DNA from: Planomonospora sp. ID67723 | GTDB taxonomy: Bacteria > Actinomycetota > Actinomycetes > Streptosporangiales > Streptosporangiaceae | DNA length: 64,000 nucleotides | Direction: 5' to 3' | Assembly (NCBI RefSeq): GCF_015711605.1 | Contig: NZ_JABTEZ010000001.1 | Location: 62,001 to 126,000 of the forward strand | Shown: one piece after another, positions 44,991 through 53,619 of the stretch | Numbering within the stretch: position 1 is the stretch's first letter | Layout of the letters: each line of letters opens with the position of its first letter | Notes under the pieces: model-generated | What the model saw: the letters and a program-made list of their open reading frames with translations, nothing else | Told to the model about the DNA's origin: nothing | Databases searched by the model: none | Position numbers and translations under genes: made by a program

Positions 44991-46208
44991 ATGCCCGTGG
45001 GGGATGCAAACCGGTTTGTCTACTGGATCCAGCGGCTCAGCGAGATCGCGTTGCTGTGCTGGCTCGGGTTGCTGTTGCTCTTCGACATCGTGATCGCGGC
45101 CACGACCTCGGTGGACGGCCAATTCCTGGTCCCCGTCTGCGGGGTCTACGGGATCTACGCCGTGTGGCGGCGCGGCCGGAGCAGGATCCGGCCCTTCGCG
45201 GTGATGATGGCGCTGTCCTTCACGGTGACCATCACCATGGCGGTGATCGGGGGCGACGGCATCCCCGGGTTCGCCGAGACGGGGGCGCTGCTCGTCCTCA
45301 CCATCGGCGGACTGCGCTGGATCGAGCCGCTCAGGAACGCCGCGCTGTTCTCCGTCGCCTCGATGCTCGTACTGGAGATCTCAGCCGCCCGGCCGGGCCA
45401 GGACGAACCGTCCCTGGCGGCCGGTTTCCTCCTCTTCGTCGCCTGGTCCGTCGCCGCCGGCGTCGGCGCCTACCTGCGCTTCCAGCTGGAGCGCCGCAGA
45501 GAGGCGGTGCACTCGGTACGGCGGACCGAACGCCTGGAGCTCGCCAGGGAGCTGCACGACCTGGTCGCCCACCACATCACCGGGATCGTCGTGCAGGCCC
45601 AGGCCGCCCGGGTCGTCGCCGAGCAGAAGCCCGAGGCCGTGCTCCCCGCGCTCGACGCGATCGCCGGCGCCGGCGTCGACGCGCTGACCTCGATGCGGCG
45701 CCTGGTCAGCGTCCTGCGCGCCGAGGACGAGGCCGCGCGCTCCCCCGGCACGCGCCTGGCGGACATGCGCACGCTGGTGGAGCGCTTCTCGTCGAGCGGC
45801 CCGCAGGTGGCATTCGACATCGGCCAGGGCATCGCCGACGACACCCTGGCTCCGGAGGTGATGACCACCCTCCACCGGGTCCTGCAGGAGTCCTTGACGA
45901 ACGTACGCCGCCACGCCCCGGGCACCGGGTGGGTCGAGGCCGACCTTCGCCTGGTGGAGCGGGTGGTGTACCTGCGCGTGCGCAACTACGGCTCGCTCTC
46001 GGACCCCAGGGTCTCCGGTCTCGGGGGCGGCTTCGGCCTGGTCGGCATGGCCGAGCGCGTCGAGGCGCTCGGCGGCCGTCTCATAGCCGGTCCCACACCC
46101 GACGGAGCCTGGCAGGTGCTCGCCGAGCTGCCTGTCCACGGCGACGACAAGTCGTCGCGGCCTGGAGCTAGTGGTTCGCCAGGAAGGCCAGCAGGTCCTG
46201 GCGGGTGA
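44991..46208 (+). CDS. NarL-class sensor histidine kinase, orphan
   Basis: 405-aa membrane histidine kinase with five or six N-terminal helices (residues about 15-175), HisKA_3 phosphoacceptor (LARELHDLVAHHITGIVVQAQ), N-box LHRVLQESLTNVRRHAPG and G-box GGGFGLVGMAERVEALGG. No response regulator gene is adjacent, so the partner is elsewhere. The start is uncertain: ATG 44991 or GTG 44997, with TAGGCT just upstream suggesting a leaderless transcript. The 3' end overlaps the convergent cbs gene by 41 bp. Confidence 0.88.
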   Translation: MPVGDANRFVYWIQRLSEIALLCWLGLLLLFDIVIAATTSVDGQFLVPVCGVYGIYAVWRRGRSRIRPFAVMMALSFTVTITMAVIGGDGIPGFAETGALLVLTIGGLRWIEPLRNAALFSVASMLVLEISAARPGQDEPSLAAGFLLFVAWSVAAGVGAYLRFQLERRREAVHSVRRTERLELARELHDLVAHHITGIVVQAQAARVVAEQKPEAVLPALDAIAGAGVDALTSMRRLVSVLRAEDEAARSPGTRLADMRTLVERFSSSGPQVAFDIGQGIADDTLAPEVMTTLHRVLQESLTNVRRHAPGTGWVEADLRLVERVVYLRVRNYGSLSDPRVSGLGGGFGLVGMAERVEALGGRLIAGPTPDGAWQVLAELPVHGDDKSSRPGASGSPGRPAGPGG

Positions 46209-47538
46209 GCAGGCCGACGGGCTTGCCGTCGTCGAGGACCACCGCGGCGTCGGCCTTCTCCAGGGCGTCGACGGCGTGGGAGATGGGCTCTCCGGCGCCG
46301 ATCATGGGCAGCGGCTGGGACATGTGGTCGGCCAGCGGGTCCTGCGGGCGCACCCGGCCGCGGTAGAGGGCGTCGAGCAGGTCGCGCTCCACGATCGAGC
46401 CGACCACCTCGGCCGCCATGACCGGGGGCTCCTCCTTCATGACCGGGAGCTGCGAGACGCCGTACTCGCGCATGATGGCGATGGCGGTGTCCACCGACTC
46501 GTGGGGATGGGTGTGCACGAACTCCGGCAGGCCGGAACCCTTGCGGTGCAGCACGTCCCTGACCAGTCCTTCCTCCGAGGAAGTGGTCAGGAAGCCGTAG
46601 TCGGCCATCCAGTCGTCGTTGAAGATCTTCGACAGGTAGCCGCGGCCGCCGTCGGGCAGCAGCACCACGACCACGTCGTCCGGCCCGGCCTGCTTGGCCA
46701 CGCGCAGGGCCGCGACCGTGGCCATCCCGCAGGAGCCGCCCACCAGGAGGGCCTCCTCCCGGGCCAGGCGGCGGGTCATGCCGAAGGAGTCCTTGTCGGA
46801 GACGGCGATGATCTCGTCGCAGATCGTGGTGTCGTAGGTGGCCGGCCAGATGTCCTCGCCGACGCCCTCCACCAGGTACGGCCGGCCGGTGCCCCCGGAG
46901 TAGACCGAACCCTCGGGATCGGCTCCGATGATCTTGACTCGGCCGCCGGAGACCTCCTTGAGGTAGCGGCCGGTGCCGCTGATCGTGCCGCCGGTGCCGA
47001 CACCCGCGACGAAGTGGGTGATCCGGCCCTCGGTCTGCTCCCAGATCTCGGGCCCGGTGGAGTAATAGTGACTCTCCGGGTTATTGGGATTGGAGTACTG
47101 GTCCGGCTTCCAGGCGTTCGGTGTCTCCCTGGCCAGCCGGTCGGAGACCGAGTAGTAGGAGTTCGGATGGTCGGGGGAGACCGCGGTGGGGCAGACGACG
47201 ACCTCGGCGCCGTAGGCCCGGAGCACCGCGATCTTGTCCTGGGCCACCTTGTCCGGCACCACGAACAGGCACCGGTAGCCGCGCTGCTGGGCCACGATGG
47301 CCAGCCCCACGCCGGTGTTGCCCGAGGTCGGCTCCACGATCGTGCCGCCGGGACGGAGCTCTCCCGATTTCTCCGCGGCGTCGATCATCCGGACCGCGAT
47401 CCGGTCCTTGACCGAGCCGCCGGGATTGAAGTACTCGACCTTGGCGAGCACCTGGGCGGGCACTCCCGCCGTCACCTTGTGCAGCTGGACGAGCGGGGTG
47501 TTGCCCATCAGCTCCACGAGCGAGTTGTATACGCGCAT
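46168..47538 (-). CDS. cbs: Cystathionine beta-synthase
   Basis: 456-aa PLP enzyme condensing serine (or acetylserine) with homocysteine to cystathionine. The catalytic part has the PLP Lys in NPGGSVKDRIAV, SGNTGVGLAIVAQQRGYRC, and GVGTGGTISGTGRYLKE; two CBS domains follow from about residue 335 (SVDTAIAIMREYGVSQLPV and PISHAVDALEKADAAVVLDDGKPVGLLTRQDLL) and may bind adenosyl ligands. ATG at 47538 has GAGGTGATC, a full anti-Shine-Dalgarno match, six bases upstream. A -10-like TATAGA lies about 85-90 bp upstream. Confidence 0.95.
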   Translation of the reverse strand: MRVYNSLVELMGNTPLVQLHKVTAGVPAQVLAKVEYFNPGGSVKDRIAVRMIDAAEKSGELRPGGTIVEPTSGNTGVGLAIVAQQRGYRCLFVVPDKVAQDKIAVLRAYGAEVVVCPTAVSPDHPNSYYSVSDRLARETPNAWKPDQYSNPNNPESHYYSTGPEIWEQTEGRITHFVAGVGTGGTISGTGRYLKEVSGGRVKIIGADPEGSVYSGGTGRPYLVEGVGEDIWPATYDTTICDEIIAVSDKDSFGMTRRLAREEALLVGGSCGMATVAALRVAKQAGPDDVVVVLLPDGGRGYLSKIFNDDWMADYGFLTTSSEEGLVRDVLHRKGSGLPEFVHTHPHESVDTAIAIMREYGVSQLPVMKEEPPVMAAEVVGSIVERDLLDALYRGRVRPQDPLADHMSQPLPMIGAGEPISHAVDALEKADAAVVLDDGKPVGLLTRQDLLAFLANH

Positions 47539-47708
47539 CGCGACGATCACCTCGAATTGCCAAAGCTGGGTCAGCTTGTCGTTTGGAATGCCTGGGTCCC
47601 CAGAGGGTCGCCGGGACTCGGCTGGTTTTCTATAACAAACGCTACCGCCGAGCCGAAGTATCGAAGATATACCGGTGAACCTGGGACGAGTCGAGAAAGG
47701 TGACGCCC

Positions 47709-48683
47709 GTGATCTGGACACCCGGGGCGGCGCGGACGGCACGGCGCATCGCGGCCGCAGCGGCAGTGGGAGGGGGCGGCCTGACCGCGCTCGGCATGGC
47801 GACCTACGGGTTGCTGTACGCCGAGGGCGTGCTGGCGCGCCGGGTCATCGGCCGCCCGCACGGACTGGAGGGACCGCCCTCGGACGGGGTCTACGGCGAC
47901 TTCGAGGGTGAGCCGATCCGGCTGGCCCTGCTCGGCGACTCCACCGTGATCGGCCTGGGCATGACCGACCCCGCCGACACTCCCGGGGTGCTGATCGCCT
48001 GCGGCCTGGCGGCCGTGGCCGAGCGCCCGGTGCGGCTCTCCGTGTTCGGCGTGTCGGGGACGTCCTCCGCCGAGCTCGGCGAGCAGGTCGACAAGGCGGT
48101 CGAGGCGCGGCCGGAGATCGCGGTCATCTTCATCGGAAGCAACGACATCACCACCCAGACGCTCCCGGCGCAGGCCGTACGGCATCTGCAGAAGGCCGTG
48201 CGGCGCCTGCGGGCGGCCGGCGCGGAGGTGGTCGTGGGCACCTGCCCGGACCTCGGCACGGTCCGGCCCATCGCGCAGCCGCTGCGCTGGGTGGCCCGGC
48301 GCTGGAGCCGGCAGCTCGCCGCCGCGCAGACCGTCGCGGTCATCGAGGCGGGCGGGCGGACCGTGGCGTTCGCCGACCTGCTGGGACCGGAATTCGAGAC
48401 AAATCCGGTCGAGATGTTCGGACCCGACCGTTACCACCCATCTCGCCAAGGCTATCTACAGGCCGCTTACGCGGTGCTACCGTCTGTTTGCACCGCGTTG
48501 GAGCTGTGGCCCGAACCCCAGCCCGTACGCGGTGAGTCGATCTACCTCGCGGCGGCCAGAGCCGCGGAGGAGCCCGGCGCCGAGGTGTCCGCGACCCGCG
48601 TCGCCGGCCGAGCAACAGGTCCCCACGGACGGTGGGTGACACTGCTCCGTCGGCGGCCTGGAGCGCTGCCTCACGACGCCTGA
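47709..48683 (+). CDS. SGNH/GDSL family hydrolase
   Basis: 324-aa esterase-type protein with an N-terminal hydrophobic segment (AAAAVGGGGLTALGMATYGLLYA) that anchors or exports it. Catalytic blocks: LALLGDSTVIG (Ser), FIGSNDITT (Asn) and DRYHPSRQGY (Asp/His). GTG at 47709 with AAAGGTGA five bases upstream is preferred over GTG 47700. Divergent from cbs; the same pairing occurs in mycobacteria (Rv1075c near Rv1077). Confidence 0.92.
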   Translation: MIWTPGAARTARRIAAAAAVGGGGLTALGMATYGLLYAEGVLARRVIGRPHGLEGPPSDGVYGDFEGEPIRLALLGDSTVIGLGMTDPADTPGVLIACGLAAVAERPVRLSVFGVSGTSSAELGEQVDKAVEARPEIAVIFIGSNDITTQTLPAQAVRHLQKAVRRLRAAGAEVVVGTCPDLGTVRPIAQPLRWVARRWSRQLAAAQTVAVIEAGGRTVAFADLLGPEFETNPVEMFGPDRYHPSRQGYLQAAYAVLPSVCTALELWPEPQPVRGESIYLAAARAAEEPGAEVSATRVAGRATGPHGRWVTLLRRRPGALPHDA

Positions 48684-48735
48684 GCTCGGTCACGCTCCGC
48701 GGCGAGATCGTCACATCTCGTCCTATTGGAGTGCA

Positions 48736-50085
48736 ATGCCCGTGATCCGGCCTCATGCGAAACCGGCTCTGGTGCTCGCCGGAACCCTGATCCTGGCCGG
48801 CTGCTCCGGCAGCGAAGCGGCCACCCAGGAGTACCCCACCTGGCACAACTCCCAGGTGAACGCGGTCAGCCGTACCGTCACCGGCGGCGGCGTCGCCATG
48901 ACGACGTCCATGAAGCCCGACGGGATGCTGGAGGCGGTCGCCATCGACCTGGCCTCGGGCAAGAAACTCTGGGCCGCTCCCGCGACCCTGGCGGGCCGCC
49001 TGCCCGGGATGGGGGTGCCCGCTCCGGCGGTCGTCGAGACCGGCCAGGGCCAGGCCGTCGCCGTCTCCGTCGACCCGTTCCGCAAGGGCCGGTGGAACGG
49101 CAGGCTCGTCGGCCGCGACGCGCGGACCGGGGCGCAGAAATGGACCCGTCCGGTCCACTCCACCTTCGGGCCGCAGCGGTGCGGAGAGTTCGTGTGCCTG
49201 TCGGAGCACACCGCCCTGTCCGCGGCCCGGGTCGTCGTGCTCGACCCCGCCACCGGCAAGGTGATGTGGAAGTTCCCCGGCATCGCCGAGGTGGAGTGGT
49301 CCGACGCCTCGCGCGTGGTCTTCCTGCGCCTCGCGCGCAACCCCGTCCTGGAGGCCTACGACCTGAAGACCGGCAAGCCCCTCTGGCGGCAGCCGGTCGA
49401 GCGTGCCCTCGGCGCCGGTGTGGACGTGTCGGGCGGCTGGTCCTTCGGCGCGACCGCGGACGACCTCGTCGGCTACGTCGCCCCCTACACCAACCCCAGG
49501 ACCAAGATGGTCTCCGCCTTCGGAATGTTCTCCGTGAAGCTCTCCGACGGCTCGATCAACTGGATGCGCCCCTCGGTGGTGCGCGTCTACCCCAGCGGCA
49601 GCCCCGGTCACGCGCCGGTGGTCCGCCCGGTCGACCAGCAGGGCCAGTACGGCGGGTTCGCCCGCCTGGACGCCGAGAGCGGCCGGGTCCTCGGACAGAT
49701 CCCCGCGGCCCAGGTCCCGGGCTCGGGCTGGTGGCTGGCCTTCCCCGCGCGGATGGAGACGATCGGCTTCCTCAGGCACGGCAAGGCCGGGGCCGCCTTC
49801 GACCTCGCCACCGGCCACGACCTCGAGCTCGAGCACGAGCGCGGCTGGTCCTTCTGCGTCACCGACCCCAAGCCGCTCCCGCTCAAGGGAGAGAGCGCCG
49901 GGTTCTACTCGGTGGCCGCGCTGTGCGAGTTCAACCTGGCCACCGGGAAGCGCACGACCACTTCCAGCATCCCGCCCGGGTGGTTCACCGGCAGCCAGGG
50001 CGGCTGGCGGATATGGCGCGACGAGAAGGGCGGCCTGCACGGCGTCAACGACGCCACCATCACCTCTCCCGGCATGTACGGCTGA
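48736..50085 (+). CDS. PQQ-like beta-propeller lipoprotein
   Basis: 449-aa exported lipoprotein (signal then lipobox LILAGCSG) with repeating beta-propeller blades typical of PQQ-binding-like proteins: VVLDPATGKVMWKFPG, EAYDLKTGKPLWRQPV, FDLATGHDLELEHERGW. No quinoprotein active-site residues are apparent, so a scaffold or sensor role fits better than a dehydrogenase. ATG at 48736 with GGAG upstream; a hairpin terminator follows. Confidence 0.88.
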   Translation: MPVIRPHAKPALVLAGTLILAGCSGSEAATQEYPTWHNSQVNAVSRTVTGGGVAMTTSMKPDGMLEAVAIDLASGKKLWAAPATLAGRLPGMGVPAPAVVETGQGQAVAVSVDPFRKGRWNGRLVGRDARTGAQKWTRPVHSTFGPQRCGEFVCLSEHTALSAARVVVLDPATGKVMWKFPGIAEVEWSDASRVVFLRLARNPVLEAYDLKTGKPLWRQPVERALGAGVDVSGGWSFGATADDLVGYVAPYTNPRTKMVSAFGMFSVKLSDGSINWMRPSVVRVYPSGSPGHAPVVRPVDQQGQYGGFARLDAESGRVLGQIPAAQVPGSGWWLAFPARMETIGFLRHGKAGAAFDLATGHDLELEHERGWSFCVTDPKPLPLKGESAGFYSVAALCEFNLATGKRTTTSSIPPGWFTGSQGGWRIWRDEKGGLHGVNDATITSPGMYG

Positions 50086-50111
50086 CGCCCGGGTATGTAC
50101 GGCTGTGCCAC

Positions 50112-50137
50112 GATCCCGCCGTATGGCGGGGTCTTTT
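50112..50137 (+). terminator. Intrinsic terminator of the beta-propeller gene
   Basis: 9-bp GC stem (50112-50120 with 50125-50133, one G-T wobble), GTAT loop, followed by TTTT; 26 bp after the stop codon at 50085. Confidence 0.8.
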
Positions 50138-50190
50138 GGCATTCCGTAACAAAGTTCTGTTTCTTACCCCCCGGGTCATGGCTTCCCGGC

Positions 50191-50202
50191 TACCGCGCGG
50201 TA
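50191..50202. promoter_or_regulatory. Palindromic operator candidate upstream of thiolase gene
   Basis: Perfect 12-bp palindrome TACCGCGCGGTA, 144 bp before the thiolase ATG. It is followed at once by AATCT, forming a possible -10 TAATCT (50201-50206) that overlaps the palindrome. TetR-type fatty-acid regulators bind such sites, but no regulator gene is near. Confidence 0.5.
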
Positions 50203-50345
50203 ATCTCCGCAAGAGGAGCGATTAACGAAGACCCGCGAAGGGGCACCGGTGGGCCGCCCGAGGAACGCCCGCGACCTGTGAGGAGCCGGTCACCGAAGCC
50301 CCCGAGCCGCGACGCGCAGCGTCGCCATGAGCACAGGAGAGCCAT

Positions 50346-51566
50346 ATGCCCGAGGCAGTCATCGTCGCGACCGCACGCTCGCCCATCGGACGCGCCTTCA
50401 AGGGGTCGCTCAAGGACATCCGCCCGGACGACCTGACCGCGCAAATGATCAAGGCCGCGCTGGCCAAGGTGCCCCAGCTCGACCCGAACACCGTCGACGA
50501 CCTGATGCTGGGCTGCGGCCTGCCGGGCGGCGAGCAGGGCTTCAACATGGGCCGCGTGGTGGCCACACTGCTCGGCCTGGACGGCGTTCCCGGCACCACC
50601 GTCACCCGCTACTGCTCGTCCTCGCTGCAGACCACCCGGATGGCCCTGCACGCGATCAAGGCGGGCGAGGGCGACGTGTTCATCTCGGCCGGCGTGGAGT
50701 GCGTCTCCCGCTTCGTCAAGGGCAACTCCGACTCGCTGCCCGAGACGCAGAACCCGCTGTTCAGCGAGGCCCACGCCCGCTCGAAGCAGGCCGAGGCGGG
50801 CAACGCCCCGGCCTGGCGCGACCCCCGCGAGGACGGCGCCCTGCCCGACGTCTACATCGCGATGGGCCAGACCGCCGAGAACCTCGCCGGGATCAAGGGC
50901 ATCTCCCGCCAGGAGCAGGACGAGTTCGGTGTGCGCTCCCAGAACCTGGCCGAGAAGGCCATCGCCAACGGGTTCTGGGAGAAGGACATCACCCCGGTGA
51001 CCCTGCCGGACGGGACCGTGGTCAGCAAGGACGACGGTCCTCGCGCCGGCACCACCTACGAGGCGGTCTCCCAGCTCAAGCCGGTCTTCCGCCCCGACGG
51101 CACGGTCACCGCGGGCAACTGCTGCGCGCTGAACGACGGCGCCGCCGCAGTGATCGTGATGAGCGACACCAAGGCCGCGGAACTGGGCATCACCCCGCTG
51201 GCCCGGATCGTCTCCACGGGCGTGACCGGCCTCTCTCCCGAGATCATGGGCCTGGGCCCGGTCGAGGCGAGCAAGCAGGCCCTGGCCCGGGCGGGCATGT
51301 CCATCGGCGACGTGGACCTCGTCGAGATCAACGAGGCCTTCGCCGCCCAGGTCATCCCGTCCTACCAGGACCTGGGCATCGACCTCGACCGGCTCAACGT
51401 CAACGGCGGCGCCATCGCGGTGGGCCACCCGTTCGGCATGACCGGTGCCCGCATCACCTCCACGCTGATCAACAGCCTCCAGTTCCACGACAAGTCGATC
51501 GGCCTGGAGACCATGTGCGTCGGCGGCGGCCAGGGCATGGCCATGGTCCTGGAGCGCCTGGGCTAA
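50346..51566 (+). CDS. Acetyl-CoA C-acyltransferase (thiolase)
   Basis: 406-aa thiolase cleaving or condensing acyl-CoA and acetyl-CoA. Catalytic Cys-90 in TRYCSSSLQ, His in NVNGGAIAVGHPFGMTGAR and second Cys in CVGGGQGMA are in place. The GHPFGMTGAR variant and length resemble the fadA3/FadI-type beta-oxidation thiolases. ATG at 50346 with AGGAG upstream. Placed beside the SGNH and cbs genes as in mycobacteria (Rv1074c). Confidence 0.95.
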   Translation: MPEAVIVATARSPIGRAFKGSLKDIRPDDLTAQMIKAALAKVPQLDPNTVDDLMLGCGLPGGEQGFNMGRVVATLLGLDGVPGTTVTRYCSSSLQTTRMALHAIKAGEGDVFISAGVECVSRFVKGNSDSLPETQNPLFSEAHARSKQAEAGNAPAWRDPREDGALPDVYIAMGQTAENLAGIKGISRQEQDEFGVRSQNLAEKAIANGFWEKDITPVTLPDGTVVSKDDGPRAGTTYEAVSQLKPVFRPDGTVTAGNCCALNDGAAAVIVMSDTKAAELGITPLARIVSTGVTGLSPEIMGLGPVEASKQALARAGMSIGDVDLVEINEAFAAQVIPSYQDLGIDLDRLNVNGGAIAVGHPFGMTGARITSTLINSLQFHDKSIGLETMCVGGGQGMAMVLERLG

Positions 51567-51570
51567 CCCG

Positions 51571-51981
51571 TCAGCCGTGGACGTCGGGGCCGGCCCGGGT
51601 GATATCGATCCGCATCATCACCCGCCGGTCCCGCTCCATGGCGGCCCGGTAGTCGTCCCAGTCGGGGTGTTCGCCGGAGATGTCCCGGTAGTAGTTCACC
51701 AGGAGCTCCATCGCCTCCGGCAGCGGGACGATCTCGGCCGTGCCCTCGATCTGGATCCAGTCGCCGAAGAACGCGTCCGTGGTCACGCAGAGCGCCACCC
51801 GGGGGTCCCGCCGCACGTTGCGGAACTTGGCCGCGGTCTCCCGGGTGCTGATGAGCGCGTACCCCTCGGCGTCGAGCCCCACCGTCACCGGGGACATCTG
51901 GGGCCGCCCGTCGGCGTGCCAGGTCAGCAGGACTGCGCGGTGGTTGTCGCGGATGAAGGCGCGCGCCTTTTCAAGATCCAT
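51571..51981 (-). CDS. PPOX-class F420-dependent oxidoreductase-like protein
   Basis: 136-aa split-barrel flavoprotein fold: AVLLTWHADGRPQMSPVTVGLD, ISTRETAAKFRNVRRDPRVALCV and FFGDWIQIEGTAEI match PPOX/F420-binding proteins of actinobacteria. Cofactor (F420 or FMN) is not decided by sequence alone. ATG at 51981; no good Shine-Dalgarno is seen. Ends 4 bp from the convergent thiolase stop. Confidence 0.9.
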   Translation of the reverse strand: MDLEKARAFIRDNHRAVLLTWHADGRPQMSPVTVGLDAEGYALISTRETAAKFRNVRRDPRVALCVTTDAFFGDWIQIEGTAEIVPLPEAMELLVNYYRDISGEHPDWDDYRAAMERDRRVMMRIDITRAGPDVHG

Positions 51982-52191
51982 GGCCCCATGCTCCCACGCG
52001 TCCGGCGCGGAGAACACCGGGTTCGCCCGGTGGGGAACCCCTATCATTCCGGCGTTCTCAGGGCCACGGCGGACCATGGGCCGGGGCGTGCGGGGACCGC
52101 CCCGCCGAGGGGTCGTTCCGGGTCCGGCACGCCGAAGACCCGCACCGCCGACCGGCGGCACGGGCCTTCGGATGAGGACAGCGGGCGGCGG

Positions 52192-52416
52192 CTAGAAGTA
52201 GTGGCGGCGCTGCCGCTCGTGCTCGTGCACGATGGCGGCGGCGTAGCCGTGGGTCAGCCCGTGCTCGTCGGCGAGCCAGTTGGCGCGCTCGTCACAGCGA
52301 AGGAACGACGGGCCGTTGTCGATGGTCTGAAACCACTCGGGGAGTGCGCGTCCCGTTATGGACGGGACCCTTGCGATCAGCTTGCTCTGCGTCTCCGGTG
52401 AGTGGTTCAACGACAT
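52192..52416 (-). CDS. DUF4287 domain protein
   Basis: 74-aa protein. The DUF4287 signature is visible: RVPSITGRALPEWFQTIDN and ANWLADEHGLTHGYAAAIVHEH. The ATG at 52416 follows GGAGGTG by four bases, so the longer 139-aa reading is rejected. Usually found alone or fused to DUF5655; function unknown. Confidence 0.88.
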   Translation of the reverse strand: MSLNHSPETQSKLIARVPSITGRALPEWFQTIDNGPSFLRCDERANWLADEHGLTHGYAAAIVHEHERQRRHYF

Positions 52417-52554
52417 GGGCACCTCCACGGATAGGGCTCCTTTGCTCGACAGTGCATCACGGAACCGCAGATAGCAAGACCCGACGACAGGCGCCTGTAA
52501 CAGGTTGTCGATCTTCGGTCGCTTTTCGTGCATCAATGCCCCGCCTTGCCCAAG

Positions 52555-52585
52555 AAAAAACCCCGCCGGAGCGGCTCCGGCGGGG
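52555..52585 (-). terminator. Intrinsic terminator of the Bax-inhibitor-1 gene
   Basis: 12-bp GC stem (52561-52572 with 52574-52585), followed on the minus strand by six T. It lies 16 bp downstream of the stop at 52601. Confidence 0.88.
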
Positions 52586-52600
52586 TCTTTCCACGGACGA

Positions 52601-53380
52601 TCAGTCGTCACCCGAGAAGTAGCTCAGCAGACGCAGGATCTCCAGGTAGATCCAGACCAGGGTCATCGTCAGACCGAAGGCCATCAGCCAGGAGTAACGC
52701 GCCGGCGCGCCGTTCTGGATGCCCCGCTCGACCTCGTCGAAGTCGAGGAGCAGGAAGAAGCAGCCGAGCAGGATCGCCGCGATGCTGACCGCGTATCCGA
52801 GCCAGCCGGCCTCACGCAGACCGAACCCGCCGGGGATGAAGAAGCTCGCGACCATGTTGACCAGCAGCGCGGCGAGCAGGCCCAGAGAGGCCGCCACGAC
52901 GAACTTGGTGAACTTCGGCGTCACCCGGATGATCCGCAGTGAGTAGACGGTGAGCATGCCGCCGAAGGCGAGGGCCGTACCGAGTACCGCCTGGATGACG
53001 ATGCCGGGGAATCGGCTCTCCATCATGTGGCTGATCACGCCGACGGCGACGCCGTAGGCGACCGAGTAGCCGAGGATGAGCGCCGGGTTGGTGCTCTGCT
53101 TGAACGTGATGACCAGGGCCAGGACCAGACCGACGAGCACGCCGACGATCGCCGCGCCCCAGCCCAGGTTGAGCACCCAGGCCGCGGCGGCCGAGACCAC
53201 CAGCGTGCCCAGGGTCATGAAGCCGCGCACGACCACGTCGTCGATGGTCATGGTCCGCTGCGCGGGCGGTGCGTACGACGGGGTGTCGTACATTCCCTGA
53301 AGCTGCTCAGGGGTCGGGGTCGGATAACCCGAGGGCTGCCCCTTCGACATCCGGCCGAATACGGGGTTCTTACTATCCAT
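52601..53380 (-). CDS. Bax inhibitor-1/YccA family membrane protein
   Basis: 259-aa protein with a cytoplasmic N-terminal tail (Pro/Tyr-rich, SGYPTPTPEQLQGMYDTPSYAPPAQRTMTIDDVV) and seven predicted membrane helices from residue about 52 onward. The family signature includes the C-terminal acidic pair region LLLDFDEVERGIQNGAP. Members are proposed pH-dependent calcium channels. ATG at 53380 has GGAGG at good spacing. A GATC-TAATAGTCT-GATC dyad lies 25-45 bp upstream. Confidence 0.93.
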   Translation of the reverse strand: MDSKNPVFGRMSKGQPSGYPTPTPEQLQGMYDTPSYAPPAQRTMTIDDVVVRGFMTLGTLVVSAAAAWVLNLGWGAAIVGVLVGLVLALVITFKQSTNPALILGYSVAYGVAVGVISHMMESRFPGIVIQAVLGTALAFGGMLTVYSLRIIRVTPKFTKFVVAASLGLLAALLVNMVASFFIPGGFGLREAGWLGYAVSIAAILLGCFFLLLDFDEVERGIQNGAPARYSWLMAFGLTMTLVWIYLEILRLLSYFSGDD

Positions 53381-53619
53381 CGCTGCCTCCACGCTGCGAC
53401 CTACGCGATCAGACTATTAGATCGGTTATCACACGGCCGTATCGTGCTCGTATCTATCTTCCCGTGCGAGTGGCCGTACGGCCACCGCCGACATCATCAA
53501 CGCACGGCGAGTGCCAGGAGTTCCCGGCTCCCCTCCAGTCTCACCCATCTTCCGCGCAACTTTGTCGCCGCTCCGCGCATCCAACGATGCGGTACGGATC
53601 CACGTGACGGGGGACGGCA

